From Lantana camara (Eukaryota; Streptophyta; Magnoliopsida; Lamiales; Verbenaceae), in NCBI GenBank assembly GCA_037501455.1, contig CM074856.1, positions 53,845,001 to 53,909,000 of the forward strand: DNA of 64,000 nt, written 5' to 3'. Positions 57,969-64,000 of this stretch are shown piece after piece. Each line of letters starts with the position of its first letter. The stretch's first letter is position 1. A program made the translations under genes and the position numbers. The notes under the pieces are model-generated. The model ran no database searches, was not told the DNA's origin, and worked only from the letters and a program-made list of their open reading frames with translations.

Positions 57969-60511
57969 TGTAACGCCCCGATTTTTCCATTCAATCATTA
58001 TGTGTTAATTTATAAATTTCATGATATTAGATTCTTAATATTTCCATGAAATTATATAAATTAATTGTTAATGTGAATATTTTCTCATATATGACCCTAA
58101 TTGCTCAATTATCTTAATATGTGGATTTAATTGCATAATATGATTTGGAGTTAAATGATCATTTTAACATGGATTAAAACTTGACCGTATGCATTCATAT
58201 AATGGAGGGACTTATTTGCAAGACGTGATGAGTCATATGAGTTAGTGGAAGACTTTTATATATATCTATACATTACATACATATTATATCATATACATTT
58301 TATCTCTTGCATTTCATTCATCTCTTTTCATACAAGAACCACACACACTACAAACACTAAACCACGATCTAAACACCAAGGAAGGAAAGAGAAGGGATTT
58401 CATCATTTCAAGCTAGAATTCAAGGGGGAAAATTGCATAATATGAGAGTTGGAAGATATGAGATTATATAGGGTTTTGTTGATTGATTCTTGATGATTTG
58501 ATGCATGTTTCCTAGGATTATATGATGTTTAATTGATATATATGATTATATACATGTTATATGTTGGTTTGGAGTGATTTAATTGCATTGATTTGGTGTT
58601 GGGATGATTTGGGAGCCAAATCCCATGCCTATACCCTGTTTTTCCCCTATTTTTCGCCCAAATTGCTTCCAAACAGGCGTTTGGTCCCTTAGTTATTTTA
58701 CCAAACGCCCTTGTGAGATGTGTCTGCCTTACCCGAGAGCTTCCAAATGCCCGTTTCTGCTTTTAGTTCATTTTTCAAAAAGGTGTTTCTCTCTCATAAG
58801 AACTCCAAATGACCTGATTTTTGAATCCATGGAAACCTATTGAAGTCTAGAACAAACTTCAATTGGAATCATCTCAATATATTTTGTCAATTGTGAGATA
58901 TAATCAATTCTTTTAGGTGTTGCCACTTTCCCGACAAACTGCACTCGCCTAACTTCAAGCATATGCCATTTTCTCCCCGCTTTGAGTTAGAAAACGAGCC
59001 ATATATCATCGGAAAGGTCTTTGTGTCTAGTTTCATATCCAAAAAACAAAACTTAATTCCAACTTCTAGAACTCAAGATATTCCAGTTTTCCCTCAGCAT
59101 GTATGTTTCCTAAAATTGTCCGTTTTTACCAAACTTCACCAAAACCTCTCTTATTGTATTCCTTTCACTACCTTGGCTCCCGTATGTGAATGATATGATA
59201 TATATACTTGGTTTATTAATAATTATACTTTTATTTGACATTCTTTAATAATTATTGCATGACATATTGATCATGACTTTGACGTGCTTCGTAAATGGAT
59301 CATGCGAGTCGTGTCTCACGAACACTTGTCCCTTTTTACACAGATTGTCTTCTCGTTGACGAGGAGCAAGCTCTTTAGCCGTATTCTTGTTATTTGGTCG
59401 GCACAGGTGAGGTTTAATTACTAGATGTATAGAACCCGTACAACCGTACGTGTTGTTTTCGGCCAAAATGTATATATATATATATATTTCTCAAAATCTC
59501 TACCGATTGAAAATGATTTCGTAACCTATTGAATGATCGTGTTATAATGATTGATCGTGTTTTGGCGAGTAAGCATGTCGTGTTCACTTGGGCCTGAGGG
59601 TAGTGTATTGAGCCAACCGAGGAAGCAAGGGCTGACGGGTAACTCTTGCATTATCCTCACAAATTTTGGGATCGCCTCTGAATCCACCAGGAGGTTTGGT
59701 GGAGAAAGAAATTCCGTGCGTGGGAGTCATGTTCCCAACGTACATAGGATTTGGTGGTGGGGTCTTACAATCCCACCATCACCCGGAGGGAGAAGGAGAT
59801 CGTGAAATTACTACTTGTGCACCATAATTGATTGCATGATCACTTAACCTATTAATAATTTAATCATGTCAATGATCACTAAAGGAGTAAAGGTTGGAGA
59901 ATTGCCCACACTCGCCGGGCCACTGATTGAATTGAAGTGATAATGATTCTATTGTTAAATGGATTAGTTGTAGTCTCGGGCGAGATCTTTTCTAATATTG
60001 AACTTATATTGTTTCTTTTATTAAAACCTTACCCGAGATTATGACCTACATGTTATTTGCGTTAATATATATTTAAACCCCTCACTCAGTTTTTCATAGA
60101 CTGATACCTCACATTTTCAGTTTTGTAGGTTTAGTGCTAGGCGGGAGTTGGTCTTTATTTTGGGTCTAGCACTTGTCTTTCTCATTTTCTTGTACATTAA
60201 TGATGTATATATAGATTGTTATAGCTTTTGGTACTTATGTATGTTACGCTTTGGTTTTGGAAGGGTTAAATTGTATATGTAAGTAATGAATTTGAACTTG
60301 AAGGGTGATAATGAAAGGATGTGTACCTTATGCTTCCATTTTATTTATTATGCATGTTAGTATTAAATGAGGGTTAGTCCCGCCTAGCTAGAGGTTTATT
60401 TTCTTTTGTCACCCGTTCGCTATAGTCTTAGTTCATGTACGGATCATCCATTTCGTATGTGGACTGAGCTATAGTGCGGTGGTGTGGCATCTCGGCGTTC
60501 CGGGTGCTACA
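57969..60511 (+). repeat. Gypsy-C 3' LTR (2543 bp)
   Basis: tgtaacgcccc...gggtgctaca. Many small differences from the 5' LTR, so clearly older than Gypsy-A. Confidence 0.93.
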
Positions 60512-60516
60512 TTTGG
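60512..60516. repeat. Target site duplication TTTGG, right of Gypsy-C
   Basis: Matches 54092-54096. Confidence 0.9.
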
Positions 60517-62440
60517 AGTATTCGAATCTTCTTGCTATGGAATTCCAGAAAAATTAGGATTGTTGTGAAAAATTATACAACTATTTAACCTGAGAGATTC
60601 GGTTCTGGGCTAAAGCTCCAATTTCTATTTTAAAATTAAATGTGTTTTATCGTTGAGAGTTTGGTTTACTATTTCTAGAATTTAGGATTCATCTGTAGGC
60701 TGATGTAATTTTTGGTTTTGTTTACTCCAGATCTGTAGTTTATCCTTCCCCTCCAATCTGATTTAAGTAATAATTTTATTTAAAGATATTAGTATTTGCG
60801 ATGAACACAAAGATTGATTTTAGTTGTGAAACTTAATCTTGTTTATCCACTTTTTGGCTGAATCTGAATTCATGTGATGTTATTTGGCAATGAATTTTCT
60901 TCCATTATTTTGGATTTGGTATCATTTTGTTTCAATTGAGGTTACCAGATACACAGAGATGAGGGAAACAAATTGGGGCTTCGGCAGGTATGGAGGTGAC
61001 GAAATAATTGTTGCTTGCCTTTTTAATTGAAAACTCATACTACTGTGTTGGTTGGATTTTTTCCTCTTAAGCTAATCTTGTGTTCTTCTATTGGTATATC
61101 TGTGGAATAACCTACTTACATTAATATGTTAGGGGCATGGAAATGTTAATGATGTAACGACATTAGATGGCGAGCTACCTGGTGTTATGATTTGCTTCGC
61201 TATGGCCGATCGTTGGTTAAGTTCATGGTGTTAGATGGAGAACTACATGTTATTACTGATGCAGAATATGTTTTAGTTTTCAGTGAATTAACCCGTGGAT
61301 GTCCGTAGATGGAAAATGAGAAGGGAAATTTTGTCTATGACTCTATGAGTTTGATTTCAATTGAGTTTGATTTTTTACTTTCAAAATGCTATATTATGAT
61401 ATGTCTAACTATGTTGCTAAATCTTGCAGTTGTTAAAAGAGGTATTCTTCTTTTGTGGTTTTATTAAAGTGTAGAGATGTTTGTGTTCAAAATTTGAATT
61501 CATTTATGTAGATCCATTCGATGTCGAGGCGCAAAAGAAAAACTTAGCTGCGAGAGAGCTACCAAACAATTAGAAGCTACTGGACACTCCAAGTGACAAC
61601 TGGTGCGGCTGCTACTAAAGATAAGTTGCATGCCTTTAATCAAATTTCCTAATGACTTTTCCACACACGACTTTTAAAAATATTTACAGTTATCTAAGAC
61701 GGACAATTTGTGTTGCTCAGAGTATAAGCTAACAAGTAGCTGGTTATATGAGAGATCCAAGTAAAATGATTTAAGGGAATGAAGCAGAATAGATCGGTTG
61801 TTGCTGTATTTGGAAATGTAAGTTGATTTTGGTGTTGCTGTAAAATGATTTAAGGGTATGCATTCATGTTTGATGCTGAGCTTTGCTGTTTAACCAGTTC
61901 GAGATTCTACTGAAAATATCAAACAAGAGGTAATAATTCATGACTTCATTTGCTTACTCTGATTTTTTATGCTGACAAAAACATAGCAAGAATCTATAAT
62001 GAATTTCTCTAACAACAGTTAATATAACACTTACACTACTGCGGTTGTTGCTTATTCACTTGTTGATCTTCTCAACTGATTTGCGCATATACCAAATGAG
62101 AATCTAGTCAAGGTATAGATCTCATCAAGGTAAATTCTTTATGGAGTAGTCTAAAATTCTTATGTCAGTCTATGTTGATAGATGTACAAAATGCTTCCTA
62201 AATATTGTTACCTGGATTTATCTTGCAGTACTTGATGCGATTTAACAACATTCCCAATGAACGAATGGAACTTCCTCCTCTATTTTTGGATGATGGTTGG
62301 GTAGCTGAGGCAGCTTCGATTGTGATCATATTTGTTGTTACTGACAATGTATGAGGATTATTTATTATCTCAGTAGACAATTTTTGTTCTATTATTATTA
62401 CAATATATAGGTTTTGTTTCATGTAAGAACGGATTACGTT
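60517..62440 (+). other. Captured gene-like interior of CACTA-2, intron/exon-like, unrecognised
   Basis: T-rich intron-like sequence with several short AG...GT-bordered segments: 60949-60987 (has an ATG, MRETNWGFG), 61430-61441, 61512 onwards (a DVEAQKKNLAA-like phrase) and 62229-62310 (coding-like: YLMRFNNIPNERMELPPLFL). These do not join into one open frame as written, so I take this as a decayed captured gene and give no function. Splice assignments are tentative. Confidence 0.4.
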
Positions 62441-62594
62441 TGATATTATATATTTAATAATATTTGTATTTAGATATGGGATTTGATATATATTTTTGGA
62501 TTATGAATAAATATTTCATAATAGGTATCGTATTTATTTAAAATAAAAATATATAATTTTTTTTTTTGACAATATATACAATAAATTTTATATA

Positions 62595-63201
62595 TAAACT
62601 TCCGAGGGAATTCTGAGGGAGTTCCCTCGGAAATATAATTTAAAATAAAAATAAAAGAAAAGATTCCGAGGGAAAATCCCTCGGAATTCCCTCGGAAAAT
62701 GAATTTTAACAAAATAATGGTAAAACTATCATGGAAATTTCTTGGTTTCCGAGGGAATTCCCTTGGAAATCATTTTTTTATTTTTTTATTTTTTTTTTCG
62801 AGGGAATTTTCGAGGGAATTCCCTCAGAAATTATTTTTTATTTTTATTTATTTTATTTTCCGAGGGAATTCCCTCGGAAATTCCCTCGAAAATCTTTTTG
62901 TCCAAATTAAAAAAAAAATGGACAAAAAGAATTCCGAGGGAATTCCCTCGGAAATATTTTTCTCGGAAAATTTTCCGAGGGAATAACGTCATTGGGTATA
63001 TTCCGAGGGAATTCTCCGGAATTCCGAGGGAAATAAAATTCATTTCATTTCCCTTGGAATTCCCTCGCAATTCCCTCGGAAACCTCAAAAATTTTTCCCT
63101 CGGAACCAATTCCGAGGAGGCTTTTTCCGAGGGAATGAATTCCCTCGGAAACCGACATTTTTCGAGGGAATCCCTCGGAATTCGCCTGTTTTCTTGTAGT
63201 G
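62595..63201. repeat. CACTA-2 right subterminal palindrome array and terminus
   Basis: About twenty ttccgaggga / tccctcggaa units in both orientations, ending in ctgttttcttgtagtg. Overlapping frames here (GNSLGN-like) are translations of the repeat, not genes. Confidence 0.9.
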
Positions 63202-63204
63202 ACT

Positions 63205-64000
63205 TGATCTACTTAGCATAGGTGTCTTTCTGATCCTGATTGGTTGTAGTTTTTGAAATTTTCAGATAAAGTTCAATGAGTATGTAAACTTTCGTGTCTC
63301 AACACGATGTCAAGATTCATTTCCTAGTCAGCATAGTTGAACCCTTACTAGCCTATTTCCTTATAGGCATATAGTTTGGAGTGGGCTAAGAGAGATCGTA
63401 ATTATTATAAAACTGAAATAAAAAAATAAATGCAAGTTATGATTATGTATTTCACTTTCTTTTGCATTTAACCAATAAATGAAATCGACATAAACATTTT
63501 GATTTACGCAATGGTGACTTAACTAACCGCAGTTGACTCCCCGGAGTCGAGGTCGAAAACCGCTTAGAAAAGCAGGAACTATTCTTAATTAACATGTCAT
63601 CTAGGTAACTCTTACCAAACAATGTTAATCCACCACGTCAACCTTTGGCCTCTAAGTGAATGTAACATAGCTCCGAAGCGAGGTTAATACATTACTTAGT
63701 CAAGTGTGTACCATTACCTAGAAATCCGTATGAGTAGGTCAAGACACTCCACGGAGGTGTGGTCTAGCTGACTTTTTTCGTATTTCATTCAATCCGTAGA
63801 AGTCCAATCTTGTATACCGCGAATATATACCCGCCGAAGGGAGTAGTACATATTCACTATACTATAGACCGGTAATGGAGGCCGTGAGAATTCAACTCTT
63901 TTCATCTCGCTCCCACTTGAATTTTTAAAAGGTGTGGATTATCTTTTGATTATCTTATAATCACTTTTGGCGTCTCATTTTCGGAAGTGATTAATCTAAT
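63205..64000 (-). pseudogene. Copia-2 gag N-terminal remnant and leader
   Basis: Minus-strand continuation of Copia-2 after the CACTA-2 insertion; DQKDTYAK-IK at 63205-63235 is gag-like. From about 63450 to the edge the sequence is non-coding and I take it as the 5' leader. No LTR or primer site is recognised before 64000. Confidence 0.55.

Larger units (their letters stand above)
54097..60511 (+). mobile_element. Gypsy-C: gag-only deletion derivative related to Gypsy-A
   Basis: LTRs 54097-56642 and 57969-60511, TSD TTTGG at 54092-54096 and 60512-60516, primer site and polypurine tract present. The internal region is only 1326 bp: a broken gag and a hairpin array, with protease-RT-integrase missing. 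Gag wording and LTR blocks are recognisably those of Gypsy-A, so it could have been mobilised in trans. Confidence 0.94.
51499..63201. mobile_element. CACTA-2: large CACTA transposon with captured sequence, hosting Gypsy-C
   Basis: The right end, ttttcttgtagtg (63189-63201), is the reverse complement of CACTACAAGAAAA, a canonical plant CACTA terminus. The left end begins agcccgagggaattcgc and seems to have lost the first bases of the inverted repeat. TSD ACT at 51496-51498 and 63202-63204; removing the insert and one ACT restores the Copia-2 gag phase. Both ends bear ttccgagggaattccctcggaa palindrome arrays. Without Gypsy-C it is about 5.3 kb. No transposase frame; the interior looks like a captured gene segment. 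Confidence 0.8.
27340..64000 (-). mobile_element. Copia-2: old Copia retrotransposon hosting Gypsy-B and CACTA-2; 5' LTR outside window
   Basis: Minus-strand element seen in three pieces: 27340-30724 (3' LTR, RNase H, RT C-terminal half), 49324-51495 (RT N-terminal part, integrase, protease, gag C-terminal part) and 63205-64000 (gag N-terminal part and leader). Joining the first two pieces after removing one TSD copy restores an RT-like phrase around KPIxCxWV. Joining the last two restores a gag-like phrase spanning AK-IKS to SNVLKHQ. The frame is full of stops, so the element is inactive and older than its two guests. Confidence 0.85.

Noticed and set aside
62699..63221. Long overlapping frames rich in GNSLGN/REFPRE-type repeats near the right end
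   Set aside because: They are translations of the ttccgaggga palindrome array of CACTA-2 on both strands; no conserved domain and no gene-like context.

Overview
The window is nuclear DNA of a flowering plant, probably a eudicot: it has intron-rich genes with GT-AG borders, AT-rich spacers, Copia and Gypsy LTR retrotransposons, and CACTA DNA transposons. I cannot name the species. The only cellular genes I can support are two tandem minus-strand copies of a nitrilase-superfamily omega-amidase (chloroplastic NLP3 type) in the first 9.6 kb. Almost everything after 9.97 kb is nested transposable elements.

Genes. Copy 1 (ATG at 3836, running off the left edge at its last exon) has a Ser-rich plastid-transit-like N-terminus. 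Copy 2 (9483 down to 5175) is complete in ten exons and 310 codons, but starts at the Met equivalent to Met77 of copy 1, so it lacks the transit peptide. Both copies keep the Glu-Lys-Cys triad and a 16-nt micro-exon. A Copia element lies 0.49 kb upstream of the copy 2 start.

Nest 1 (9974-26321, plus strand). Copia-1 has 361/378-bp LTRs, TSD CTATG, an open gag and a pol carrying two in-frame TAG stops. Gypsy-A, a minus-strand Tekay/Del-type chromovirus (10996-20770), sits in its leader. Gypsy-A has two 2501-bp LTRs with a single difference seen by eye, TSD AAGAT, a tRNA-iMet primer site and one uninterrupted gag-pol frame of about 1500 codons. It looks very young and possibly still competent.

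Nest 2 (27340 to beyond 64000, minus strand). Copia-2 is an old Copia with a 2.1-kb 3' LTR and decayed gag-pol, split by two large insertions. (i) Gypsy-B (30725-49318, TSD CATCT) has the arrangement LTR-internal-LTR-internal-LTR; both internals carry only a gag-like frame and share the same nonsense codon. Its middle LTR holds the small non-autonomous CACTA-1 (37223-40041, TSD TGT). (ii) CACTA-2 (about 51499-63201, TSD ACT) has arrays of a TTCCGAGGGAATTCCCTCGGAA-type palindrome at both ends and an interior resembling a captured plant gene 5' region. That interior is split by Gypsy-C (54097-60511, TSD TTTGG), a gag-only deletion derivative.

The insertion order follows from the nesting. At two Copia-2 junctions, removing the insert and one TSD copy restores the old reading frame. 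The three Gypsy families share LTR blocks, a hairpin beside the polypurine tract and (B and C) arrays of GAGAGAC-GGGG-TTCTCTC hairpins. Coordinates were read by eye; no alignment or database search was run.
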